Part shown: positions 1 through 5,866 of the stretch, one piece after another
How positions within the stretch are numbered: position 1 is the stretch's first letter
Layout of the letters: each line of letters starts with the position of its first letter
Assembly: GCA_021129695.1 (NCBI GenBank)
Contig: JAJOKU010000054.1
Location: 1 to 5,868 of the forward strand
DNA length: 5,868 nt
Origin: a candidate division NPL-UPA2 bacterium
GTDB taxonomy: Bacteria; NPL-UPA2; JAGMAN01
Direction: 5' to 3'
Translations under genes and position numbers: made by a program
The notes under the pieces: generated by a model
The model's database searches: none
Told to the model about the DNA's origin: nothing
The model's input: the letters and a program-made list of their open reading frames with translations, nothing else

Positions 1-4
1 AGAA

Positions 5-46
5 TGTCCATAGTGATCATTATATACTAATGTCACTTTATGGACA
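5..46. repeat. Imperfect inverted repeat (hairpin)
   Basis: The outer arms TGTCCATA (5-12) and TATGGACA (39-46) are perfectly complementary. The inner arms GTGATCATT and AATGTCAC also pair if two extra T (37-38) and one T (17) are bulged, leaving a loop of about 7 nt. The hairpin lies at the window edge, beyond the end of ispD. It could be a repeat-element end, a transcript-end structure or an operator. A T-run at 59-64 lies 12 nt beyond the stem on the + strand, too far for a standard intrinsic terminator. No function is assigned. Confidence 0.5.
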
Positions 47-89
47 ATTCCCAAATCTATTTTTTAACAGTATAGAATACTTTCCTTAC

Positions 90-189
90 TACGGTGAAGC
101 ACACACAGCCAAAGGCAGTGCTACCTACGGCTAGCAGTACTGCCCCTAAAGGGGCTGTACGGTGAAGCAGTACTGGCCAAAGGCCGGTA
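90..189. repeat. Three tandem ~32-nt hairpin-forming repeat units
   Basis: Three units start at 90, 126 and 158, each beginning TACGG and each 32 nt long; 4 nt (122-125) separate the first two. Units 1 and 3 share TACGGTGAAGCA exactly (90-101, 158-169). Units 2 and 3 share AGCAGTACTG (133-142, 166-175). Each unit contains a small palindrome with an A-rich loop: GCCAAAGGC in unit 1, CCCCTAAAGGGG in unit 2, GGCCAAAGGCC in unit 3. Flanking bases lengthen the stems, for example GTAC on both sides of the unit 2 stem (137-140 and 157-160). The palindromic cores differ in sequence but keep the pairing, which suggests the fold matters more than the bases. It is noncoding as far as I can see and could be a mobile-element end, a repetitive intergenic family or an RNA structure. 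The family is not recognised. Confidence 0.6.
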
Positions 190-195
190 TGACGA

Positions 196-224
196 GCCCG
201 TTTTAGCGGGTGAGGAATTTTTTT
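196..224. repeat. Short stem-loop followed by a T-run
   Basis: CCCG (197-200) pairs with CGGG (207-210) across a 6-nt loop, with a possible G-T pair outside. Seven T follow at 218-224 on the + strand. The 7-nt gap between stem and T-run and the short stem make this a poor intrinsic terminator, and no + strand gene ends here. It directly follows the three repeat units and may be a degenerate fourth member, since TGACGAGC precedes it much as TGAAGC precedes the others. Confidence 0.35.
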
Positions 225-255
225 ATGCCACTTAACTTCTAATCTATATTTTGAC

Positions 256-1005
256 TTAAACTTTTTCTCTCTGTGCTCTCTGCGATTTTGTGTCTATCCT
301 CCTCTCTCTCTCTCGCAATATGGCTTCGGCAATGATTAAGTCTTCGGGAGTAGTAATCTTTATATTCTCCGGTGAGCCCTCAATCATCTTAACTGGATGC
401 CCAATTCTTTCCACCAGGCCTGCATCGTCCGTTCCATAGAAACCATCCTCATGGGCTTGGGAGCAGGCTTTTTGAATCAAACTATATTTAAATCCCTGTG
501 GCGTTTGAATTGACCAGAGCTCGTCCCGGCTTAGGGTCTTCTTCACAAACCCTCCTCCGTCCCCTTGCTTAATGGTGTCAGTAAGGGGAACGGCCGTAGC
601 TACTGCCCCATGCAGTTTGGTTTCCTTGATGGTCCTTAAGATGATCTCTTCAGTGATGAAAGGACGCACGCTGTCATGAATGAGAACTAAATCGCAGTTT
701 GGCCCCATCCTCTTTAAGGCCTGGTAGACTGAGTCCTGCCTGCGTTCTCCTCCGGCAATTATCTCTTTTACTTTCTTGAGAGTAAACTTCTTCACCACCT
801 CCTCTTGGCAATAGGCAATGTCGCTCTCTCTCACAGCCAGGATAATCTCATCTATGGCAGGGCAATGTTCTATGGCAAGGAGGGTGTGAGCCAGGATTGG
901 CTTTCCCGCCAGAGGCAGATATTGCTTGCTTATATCCTCTCTCATTCTCATCCCCCGGCCGGCGGCCGGGACGATGGCCGTCACCTTCATTTTTTTAGCC
1001 CGCAC
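256..1005 (-). CDS. ispD: 2-C-methyl-D-erythritol 4-phosphate cytidylyltransferase (IspD)
   Basis: IspD transfers CMP from CTP to MEP, giving CDP-methylerythritol, an early cytosolic step of the non-mevalonate isoprenoid pathway. The 249-residue protein shows the full family signature: the nucleotide-binding loop VPAAGRGMRM (12-21) followed by SKQYLPLAGKPI, then GGERRQDSV (85-93), IHDSVRPF (109-116), PLTDTIK (140-146), SRDELWSIQTPQGF (159-172), TDDAGLVE (192-199) and ENIKITTPEDL (213-223). The conserved fold ends near residue 230. About 19 extra residues follow, encoded by a GA-rich repetitive tract. The start used is GTG at 1003-1005, because AAGGAG (1013-1018) sits 7 nt before it. An ATG five codons later (988-990, giving MKVTAIVPAAG) matches the usual family start but has no well-placed ribosome binding site. 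The gene overlaps subunit D by 11 nt, so it is probably co-transcribed and translationally coupled. ispF does not follow in the window. Confidence 0.97.
   Translation of the reverse strand: MRAKKMKVTAIVPAAGRGMRMREDISKQYLPLAGKPILAHTLLAIEHCPAIDEIILAVRESDIAYCQEEVVKKFTLKKVKEIIAGGERRQDSVYQALKRMGPNCDLVLIHDSVRPFITEEIILRTIKETKLHGAVATAVPLTDTIKQGDGGGFVKKTLSRDELWSIQTPQGFKYSLIQKACSQAHEDGFYGTDDAGLVERIGHPVKMIEGSPENIKITTPEDLIIAEAILRERERRIDTKSQRAQREKV
262..314. repeat. Low-complexity CT/GA tract at the ispD 3' end
   Basis: The + strand is almost entirely pyrimidine-rich words (CTCTCTGTG, CTCTCTGCG) and ends with six CT units at 302-313. On the coding strand it reads as GA-rich repeats and encodes the charged tail of IspD (RERERR, then a short K/R/Q-rich end). 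The CGCAGAG-like words resemble dispersed intergenic repeats I recall from many environmental bacterial genomes; I have not verified this. The tract lies beyond the conserved IspD fold, so it probably became coding by extending the frame. Confidence 0.5.
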
Positions 1006-1615
1006 TGACCAACTCCTTCACTTTCATGAGGCGGGTTAAATTCCCTCTCTCCCTCTCATTTAACTTCATCCCGATGTAGCTAATGGTCTCCTCCAAACTG
1101 GGAATGAGTATGTATTCCAAAGCATTTACCCGTCGTCTGGTTCTCTCTATCTCTCCGGCCAGAAGCTCAATCCATTTTTCCACCTCAGATAATCTCACCA
1201 TTGAGGGAACAGTCTCAGAGAGAAGGGAGAGAGAAATATCCAGGTCCCCAGAGGTCTCGGCAAAGCCATAGCAGTCAAATTCGCCCTCCTGACTTAAATC
1301 CAGCTTGGGAAGACGAAGATTCATTACTGGAATAAGCTGGGTAGTTATCTCTATTTTTCTCTTGGGGAACATCAATGCGGCTTCAAGCATTTCCCTCGGC
1401 ATCACTCCTCTGGCTAAGAGAAAGTTTCGGTAAACCCTTCCCAGTTTCTCCTCTACCTCCTTCCGCAACCTTCTGGCCTCTTCCACTAATTCCAAAAATC
1501 GTCTCATTAACTCTTCCTGCTTATCCTTGAGGAGCTTGTGCCCTCGCCGGGCGAGGAGAAGTCTCTTCCTCAGTCGCAGGAGCTCCATCCGATTGGGATT
1601 AACGCTAATGCGCAT
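995..1615 (-). CDS. atpD: V/A-type ATP synthase subunit D (central rotor shaft)
   Basis: Subunit D is the long coiled-coil shaft that turns inside the A3B3 head and, with subunit F, links it to the membrane ring. The 206-residue length fits the family. The N-terminal hallmark [20 protein letters not shown] (7-26) is followed by [11 protein letters not shown] and a charged helix to about residue 65. The middle (83-125) is the less conserved globular part. The C-terminal helix carries [20 protein letters not shown] (161-180) and [14 protein letters not shown] (189-202), both typical of the family. The start ATG (1613-1615) lies inside the end of subunit B, with an 11-nt overlap and only a weak AAAGAAG upstream, so translation is likely coupled to B. 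Its own 3' end overlaps ispD by 11 nt and contains the binding site for the ispD start. The symbol follows V-type usage (also ntpD) and is not the F-type beta subunit. Confidence 0.96.
   Translation of the reverse strand: MRISVNPNRMELLRLRKRLLLARRGHKLLKDKQEELMRRFLELVEEARRLRKEVEEKLGRVYRNFLLARGVMPREMLEAALMFPKRKIEITTQLIPVMNLRLPKLDLSQEGEFDCYGFAETSGDLDISLSLLSETVPSMVRLSEVEKWIELLAGEIERTRRRVNALEYILIPSLEETISYIGMKLNERERGNLTRLMKVKELVSAG
1013..1018 (-). promoter_or_regulatory. Ribosome binding site deciding the ispD GTG start
   Basis: AAGGAG on the minus strand, 7 nt before the GTG at 1003-1005 and 22 nt before the alternative ATG at 988-990. The spacing favours GTG. It lies within the final codons of subunit D. 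Confidence 0.65.
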
Positions 1616-2984
1616 CTTCTTTCAGATATTTCTCAATAAATTCTGGTCTGATTCTCTTTAGCTCCGCCGCCGGGAGCATTCGGAGTAAACTCCATCCTAA
1701 ATTCAGGGTCTCGGCAATTGTCCTGTCCTCATCCTCTCCCTGCTGTACGTATTCCAGTTCGAATCTATCAGCAAAGGTAAAAAATAGTTTATCGGTCTCG
1801 CTAAGAGCGGCCTCTCCTAAGATGACGGCCAGTTCCTGAGCTTCCTTCCCCCGGGCATAGGCAGCAAATAGCTGATTGAAAACATCAGAATGGTCTTCCC
1901 TGGTTTTTCCCTCCCCGATTCCCTTATCCTTCAGCCTGGACAGAGAGGGAAGAACATCTATGGGAGGATAAATTCCTTTCTTATGAATCTGCCTGCTTAA
2001 AATTATCTGCCCCTCAGTAATATAGCCGGTAAGGTCCGGAATGGGATGGGTCTTATCGTCTTCAGGCATGGTCAAGATGGTCATAAGGGTAATACTGCCT
2101 TGCCTTCCCTTAATTCTTCCGGCCCTCTCATACATGGAAGCCAAATCAGTGTAGAGATAACCGGGATAACCTCTCCTTCCAGGAACTTCCTTGCGAGCGG
2201 CCGATACCTCACGCAGGGCTTCACAATAGTTGGTCATATCGCTCAGGATAACTAAGACGTGCATTCCCTTATCAAAAGCAAGATATTCAGCCGCGGTGAA
2301 GGCCATGCGGGGAGTAGCCAATCTCTCGATGGCCGGGTCATCAGCCAAATTTATGAAAAGGGCTGCCCGGTCAATGGCTCCTGTCCGCCTGAAATCAGAG
2401 ATGAAGTAATCCGATTCCTCAAAGGTAATTCCCATGGCTCCAAATACTACCGCGAACTCCTCTTCTTCTCCCAATACCTTAGCCTGCCTGGCTATCTGGG
2501 CAGCGATCTGGGGATGGGGAAGACCGGCTCCAGAGAAGATGGGAAGTTTCTGACCTCGCACCAGGGTATTCAGCCCATCAATAGCGGAGATGCCCGTCTG
2601 AATGAACTCAGAGGGATAGTCCCGGGCATAAGGATTTATGGGAGTGCCGTTGATATCCAATCTCTTCTCAGGAAGTATCCGGGGACCTCCATCTATTGGT
2701 CGGCCCAATCCATCGAATACCCTACCCAATAGGTCCATGGAGACGGAAAGCTCTATTCCCTTACCTAAGAAGCGGACCCGGCTTCCAAAGACATCTACTC
2801 CAGAGGAGCCCTCAAATAGCTGAACCAGGGCCTTGTCCTCATCCACCTCAAGCACCTTCCCCCGCCTTATTTCCCCGTCTGGAAGTTCCAGCTCCACCAG
2901 CTCGTCATAGGTAGCTCCGGATACCTCCTCCACTAAGACAAGGGGACCAACGATCTCCCTAATAGTTAAGTATTCTTTGGCCAT
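1605..2984 (-). CDS. atpB: V/A-type ATP synthase subunit B (non-catalytic nucleotide-site subunit)
   Basis: Subunit B alternates with A in the A3B3 head and completes the ATP sites at the A-B interface. At 459 residues it matches the usual length. It shows the N-terminal beta-barrel (about 1-75), [17 protein letters not shown] (85-101) and [20 protein letters not shown] (126-145). In place of a Walker A loop it has FSGAGLPHP (150-158), the family's degenerate P-loop, which separates B from catalytic A. It continues with [21 protein letters not shown] (247-266 core), [20 protein letters not shown] (268-287) and PSLSRL (346-351). Arg350 in the last motif corresponds to the arginine finger known from Enterococcus NtpB. 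GGGAG (2991-2995) lies 6 nt before the ATG. The gene overlaps D by 11 nt. It is separated from A by a 186-nt gap filled by a repeat element, which is unusual beside the otherwise overlapping genes. The symbol follows V-type usage (also ntpB) and is not F-type subunit a. Confidence 0.98.
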   Translation of the reverse strand: MAKEYLTIREIVGPLVLVEEVSGATYDELVELELPDGEIRRGKVLEVDEDKALVQLFEGSSGVDVFGSRVRFLGKGIELSVSMDLLGRVFDGLGRPIDGGPRILPEKRLDINGTPINPYARDYPSEFIQTGISAIDGLNTLVRGQKLPIFSGAGLPHPQIAAQIARQAKVLGEEEEFAVVFGAMGITFEESDYFISDFRRTGAIDRAALFINLADDPAIERLATPRMAFTAAEYLAFDKGMHVLVILSDMTNYCEALREVSAARKEVPGRRGYPGYLYTDLASMYERAGRIKGRQGSITLMTILTMPEDDKTHPIPDLTGYITEGQIILSRQIHKKGIYPPIDVLPSLSRLKDKGIGEGKTREDHSDVFNQLFAAYARGKEAQELAVILGEAALSETDKLFFTFADRFELEYVQQGEDEDRTIAETLNLGWSLLRMLPAAELKRIRPEFIEKYLKEDAH

Positions 2985-2990
2985 GCTGTT

Positions 2991-2995
2991 CTCCC
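2991..2995 (-). promoter_or_regulatory. Ribosome binding site of subunit B
   Basis: GGGAG on the minus strand, 6 nt before the subunit B ATG. It falls in the 8-nt loop of a weak 5-bp hairpin, CTGTT (2986-2990) with AACAG (2999-3003). It lies outside the 167-bp element upstream, so the element did not disrupt the B start. Confidence 0.6.
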
Positions 2996-3043
2996 TATAA
3001 CAGTCCAGCTATGAAAAGTTTCGGCATTAGCCGTGAGTGGATT

Positions 3044-3087
3044 TTTTCTTGCCGCTGTGTATTAAGAGGCTGTAAGCGGCAAGAAAA
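3044..3087. repeat. Perfect 13-bp hairpin inside the A-B element
   Basis: TTTTCTTGCCGCT (3044-3056) and AGCGGCAAGAAAA (3075-3087) are exactly complementary around an 18-nt loop. On the transcribed (minus) strand the stem ends in an A-run rather than a T-run, so it is not an intrinsic terminator of the operon. In the mRNA it would form a stable stem between the A and B coding regions. Confidence 0.8.
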
Positions 3088-3089
3088 CC

Positions 3090-3157
3090 CTCGGAGGCAC
3101 GCTCCCAAGAGGAACCATATCTATTTGGTCTCCATGTTTTGCAAGGAGCGTGCCGAG
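3090..3157. repeat. Second, branched hairpin inside the A-B element
   Basis: GGCACGCTCC (3096-3105) pairs perfectly with GGAGCGTGCC (3145-3154). CTC (3090-3092) and GAG (3155-3157) extend the stem after a 3-nt bulge. The 39-nt loop holds a further small stem, GGAACCA (3111-3117) with TGGTCTCC (3126-3133, one bulged C). Confidence 0.65.
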
Positions 3158-3170
3158 AATGAGCGAAGGG

Positions 3171-4937
3171 CTATGCCGAAACTGAAGCTCCTTTCACCTC
3201 CTTCATCTGAGCCGCTATTTTCTGCTCAACTGCGTCAAAGGTTTCCAATTTATCCTCAGTAATATATCTGGCTCTGGCAATCTCTTCCCTGACCGGCAGG
3301 GAAGTAAGCTCCTTGAAATCCACTCCCCTCTGTAGAGCCTCCTCAGCCTGGCTATGAAATAGCCTGATGACTTTTAGCATCCGGTATTGTTTAGCAAAAG
3401 AAGTATAGGTATCTACTTCGTGGAAAGCATTCTGATGGAGGAAATCCTCCCGAATTGATTTGGCTGTCTCCAAGGTCAATCTATCCTCTACCGATAGAGC
3501 ATCCACTCCCACCAGACGAGCGATTTCCTTCAGCTCTGCCTCCTTCTGCAGAATGGCCATAGCCTCCCGTCTCATCTCAGCCCAATCCTCACCTGCTTCT
3601 TTCCGGAAATATTCTCTTAGATTATCTATATAAAGAGAATAACTGTTAAGCCAGTTGATGGCCGGGAAGTGCCGTTCATATGCTAACCAGTCCTCCAGGC
3701 TCCAGAATACCTGCACTACTTTTAAAGTAGCCTGCACCACCGGGTCAGAGAGATCACCTCCAGGAGGGGAGACAGCACCTAAGACGCTTAAAGCTCCTTC
3801 CCGATTATTGCCTCCGAGACATTTCACCCGACCAGCTCTTTCATAGAACTGAGCCGCCCTCGTTGGCAGGTAGGCTGGATAACCTTCCTCCCCTGGCATT
3901 TCCTCCAAGCGCCCGGAAATTTCCCTTAAGGCCTCTGCCCATCTGGAGGTGGAATCGGCCATAAGAGCAACGCTATAACCCATATCCCGGAAATACTCAG
4001 CAATGGTGATTCCAGTGTAAATGGAGGCCTCCCGAGCAGCCACGGGCATATTGGAAGTATTGGCAATGAGGACAGTGCGTTTGATTAATTTCTCTCCGGT
4101 GCGCGGGTCATCTAACTCAGGGAACTCCATCAAAACATCGGTCATCTCGTTACCACGTTCACCGCATCCAACATAGATAACAATCTCGGCATCAGACCAC
4201 TTGGCAAACTGATGGAGAATGACCGTCTTACCGCTCCCGAATGGACCAGGGACACAAGCTGTTCCTCCCTTTGCCACCGGGAAGAAAGCATCAATTATCC
4301 TCTGCCCGGTAATGAGGGGAATGCAGGGTGGAAGTTTCTCCCGGCAAGGTCTCTCTCTTCGCACCGGCCAGCGCTGGAGCATCTTTATCTCTCTTATTCC
4401 TGAGTCAGTTTTTATCTCGGCAATCGTCTCTTCAATTGTAAATTCACCCTCCTTGACCTCCTCCACCACCCCATCAATTCCAGGTGGAACCATAATCTTA
4501 TGAACGACGACTGAGGTCTCCTGCACAGTGCCTATGATGTCTCCAGGAGAGACTTTGTTACCTTCTTTGATAGAGGGCCCAAACTTCCACTTCTTCTTCC
4601 TATCAAGGGCAGGAATATCTATTCCCCGGGTGATGTGGTCTCCGACCTTCTTTCTAATCATATCCAGAGGGCGCTGAATGCCATCGTAGATGGATTGAAT
4701 CAGTCCCGGCCCGAGCTCAACACTTAAAGGCTCGCCGGTGTCAAAGACCGGCTCACCTGGACCCAGTCCTCCCGTCTCCTCATAGACCTGGATGGATGCA
4801 CGATCCCCCCTCAGCTCAATGACCTCGCCAATCAATTTCTTCTCACCGACTCGGACAACATTGTACATTTTGGCCTCATCCATCCCCAAGGCCACCACCA
4901 GCGGTCCAGAGACCTTAATTATCCTACCTTCCTTCAT
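3171..4937 (-). CDS. atpA: V/A-type ATP synthase subunit A (catalytic)
   Basis: Subunit A carries the catalytic ATP site of the rotary V/A-ATPase, acting at the cytoplasmic face of the membrane as an ion pump or ATP synthase. The 588 residues fit the family. In order they show the N-terminal barrel (about 1-70), the A-specific non-homologous insert (about 115-190, with [11 protein letters not shown] at 131-141 and [12 protein letters not shown] at 147-158), the Walker A loop GPFGSGKT (231-238), [13 protein letters not shown] (257-269) with the expected catalytic Glu260, the Walker B stretch [16 protein letters not shown] (324-339), and [20 protein letters not shown] (351-370). The helical C-terminal domain runs from about residue 435. 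GGAG (4945-4948) lies 7 nt before the ATG. The last three residues (V586, S587, A588) and the TAG stop are encoded by the right terminus of the repeat element downstream, so the natural C-terminus has probably been replaced by a few codons. The core motifs are intact. The F or E subunit genes usually found upstream are absent. The symbol follows V-type usage (also ntpA) and is not F-type alpha. Confidence 0.98.
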   Translation of the reverse strand: MKEGRIIKVSGPLVVALGMDEAKMYNVVRVGEKKLIGEVIELRGDRASIQVYEETGGLGPGEPVFDTGEPLSVELGPGLIQSIYDGIQRPLDMIRKKVGDHITRGIDIPALDRKKKWKFGPSIKEGNKVSPGDIIGTVQETSVVVHKIMVPPGIDGVVEEVKEGEFTIEETIAEIKTDSGIREIKMLQRWPVRRERPCREKLPPCIPLITGQRIIDAFFPVAKGGTACVPGPFGSGKTVILHQFAKWSDAEIVIYVGCGERGNEMTDVLMEFPELDDPRTGEKLIKRTVLIANTSNMPVAAREASIYTGITIAEYFRDMGYSVALMADSTSRWAEALREISGRLEEMPGEEGYPAYLPTRAAQFYERAGRVKCLGGNNREGALSVLGAVSPPGGDLSDPVVQATLKVVQVFWSLEDWLAYERHFPAINWLNSYSLYIDNLREYFRKEAGEDWAEMRREAMAILQKEAELKEIARLVGVDALSVEDRLTLETAKSIREDFLHQNAFHEVDTYTSFAKQYRMLKVIRLFHSQAEEALQRGVDFKELTSLPVREEIARARYITEDKLETFDAVEQKIAAQMKEVKGASVSA

Positions 4938-4944
4938 CGCTTCT

Positions 4945-4948
4945 CTCC
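4945..4948 (-). promoter_or_regulatory. Ribosome binding site of subunit A
   Basis: GGAG on the minus strand (within GGAGAG), 7 nt before the subunit A ATG. It supports this start. Confidence 0.6.
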
Positions 4949-5024
4949 GTTAATCTTCTTATTAATGAGGGCATAAAATAGTTCACATTTCAGAGATTCC
5001 TGTCTGATACTACGGGCCGGTGTA

Positions 5025-5039
5025 AAATAGGAACTATTT
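5025..5039. promoter_or_regulatory. Palindrome in the gap upstream of subunit A (possible operator)
   Basis: AAATAG-GAA-CTATTT is a perfect 6-bp inverted repeat with a 3-nt centre. Its right part, GAACTATTT (5031-5039), is also the exact complement of AAATAGTTC at 4976-4984, giving a 9-bp inverted repeat across 46 nt. The sites lie in the 134-nt AT-rich gap between the restriction gene and subunit A, where a promoter for the ATPase genes would be expected. I could not pick convincing -35 and -10 boxes. An operator, a hairpin in the leader or a scar of past rearrangement are all possible. Confidence 0.35.
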
Positions 5040-5071
5040 AGTGCTCCCCGTAATAAGCCTCTATGATAAAA

Positions 5072-5854
5072 TCATTCATTCTTTCTAAATTCAGTGAACT
5101 TTTTATCAATCTCATCTCTTAACTCTATACCTGTTTGCTCAAAAATATCTAATAACTCCTCCCATGTTCCCGTTCCACCCAGAAAATCCCAAAATTCTTC
5201 AGCCACTAACACCTCTTTTCCCAAATCATATAGCCCTTGTAATGTCCATCGACTATAAGGACTTGGAGCTTCTGGATTGTAAGGAATGCAAATATATGAG
5301 TTTACTCGAATGTCCTCTGAAATGCTATATCGCACTGCCTTCCATTGTAATAACTTCTCTTTCGTCCTTGTAAACACATCTATATTAGGCTTTACTGTCC
5401 TTACCTCAAAATAATATTCTTCTCCACTCTTGTAAGCAAAAAGATCAGCTCTTGATTTTCTAATTCTTCCAAGATTGCCTAACTTCGCTACCGATTTTAT
5501 TCTTTGATTTTCCTCAGATTCACCGGATGGGCGCCTAGCTGCCTTTAATCCCTGCATTATCTTATCAATCTCTAAAATAGCCTCATCACTTATGTAGCCT
5601 TCAAACTTATATTGGGAGAAAGTCTTTTCAAAGTTTGGTAATGCTATAATTTCACCAACTTTTTCAAAGATTGACTGCCCAAGCATTGTATTTACAGAGT
5701 GGATGAACGAGTATAAAGCCATTCTATCTTTGCCAAGTAGTCGAAAGTGAAACGGCATTGATTGCGTTTCGGGTGAATAATCTTGCAACTTACCTCTTAT
5801 TTTCTGTTTCAATAACGATGAAATTTGCTCTCTTTGTGTATTTGATAATCCCAT
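5072..5854 (-). CDS. Type II restriction endonuclease-like protein, probably TdeIII/MjaII family
   Basis: The 260-residue protein resembles my recollection of the TdeIII/MjaII family of type II restriction enzymes, whose characterised members cut GGNCC. Seen directly: IHSVNTMLGQSIFEKVG (51-67), a PD-(D/E)xK-like core with D137 (RADLF) and YYFEVRTVKPN (147-157), then a C-terminal FWDFLGGTGTWEELLDIF (221-238). In the core, E150 is followed two residues later by Arg152 where Lys is usual; Lys155 is nearby. Activity is therefore uncertain and specificity is only inferred. There is no signal peptide or membrane segment. AAAGGA lies 6 nt before the ATG. The coding region is far AT-richer than the ATPase genes (17 G+C in the 60 bases 5101-5160, against 33 in 2521-2580), suggesting acquisition. 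It lies upstream of subunit A, separated by 134 nt. No methyltransferase is in the window, but a TAA on the minus strand at 5865-5867 could end an upstream partner gene. Confidence 0.7.
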   Translation of the reverse strand: MGLSNTQREQISSLLKQKIRGKLQDYSPETQSMPFHFRLLGKDRMALYSFIHSVNTMLGQSIFEKVGEIIALPNFEKTFSQYKFEGYISDEAILEIDKIMQGLKAARRPSGESEENQRIKSVAKLGNLGRIRKSRADLFAYKSGEEYYFEVRTVKPNIDVFTRTKEKLLQWKAVRYSISEDIRVNSYICIPYNPEAPSPYSRWTLQGLYDLGKEVLVAEEFWDFLGGTGTWEELLDIFEQTGIELRDEIDKKFTEFRKNE

Positions 5855-5860
5855 CTTCGG

Positions 5861-5866
5861 TCCTTT
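5861..5866 (-). promoter_or_regulatory. Ribosome binding site of the endonuclease-like gene
   Basis: AAAGGA on the minus strand, 6 nt before the ATG at 5852-5854. It supports the full-length start at the window edge. Confidence 0.6.

Larger units (their letters stand above)
3017..3183. mobile_element. 167-bp MITE-like foldback element between subunits A and B
   Basis: The left end AGTTTCGGCATTAGCC (3017-3032) and the right end GGCTATGCCGAAACT (3169-3183) are complementary except for one extra T. Each end is also itself a mini-palindrome (CGGCATTAGCCG at 3022-3033; GGC-TAT-GCC at 3169-3177). Two internal hairpins lie between them, so the whole element can fold as a branched three-way structure closed by its ends. 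No gene fits inside. The right end covers the final codons of the subunit A gene, including its TAG stop. No clear target-site duplication is visible: the left flank reads TATGAAA and the right flank GAAGCTC. Non-autonomous transposon (MITE or REP-like) is my inference from the terminal repeats, small size and position in a compact operon. A structured RNA element is the alternative. Confidence 0.6.

Noticed and set aside
90..189. CRISPR array
   Set aside because: The units are contiguous or 4 nt apart, with no unique spacers, and are only partly identical.
950..980. GC-rich palindromic stretch (GGCCGGCGGCCGG)
   Set aside because: It encodes the conserved PAAGRG loop of IspD, so codon constraint explains it.
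2259..2732. 157-codon open frame on the + strand opposite subunit B
   Set aside because: It lies wholly within the strongly conserved subunit B gene, and its translation has no recognisable motif. The same holds for the other + strand frames opposite subunits A, B, D and ispD.
3044..3087. Intrinsic terminator between subunits A and B
   Set aside because: On the transcribed strand the strong stem is followed by an A-run, not a T-run. Premature termination would also leave B, D and ispD unexpressed unless they had their own promoter.
3011..3262. 83-codon + strand open frame across the A-B gap
   Set aside because: It runs through the inverted-repeat element and into the antisense of subunit A. 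Its translation resembles no protein, and the repeats explain the sequence better.
4938..5071. Sigma-70 promoter for the ATPase genes
   Set aside because: Candidate boxes such as TTTACA and TATTTT do not have acceptable spacing, so no promoter is called.
5063..5075. Small hairpin ATGAT-AAA-ATCAT at the end of the endonuclease-like gene
   Set aside because: The stem is only five A/T-rich pairs, overlaps the stop codon and has no following T-run, so it is not a credible terminator.
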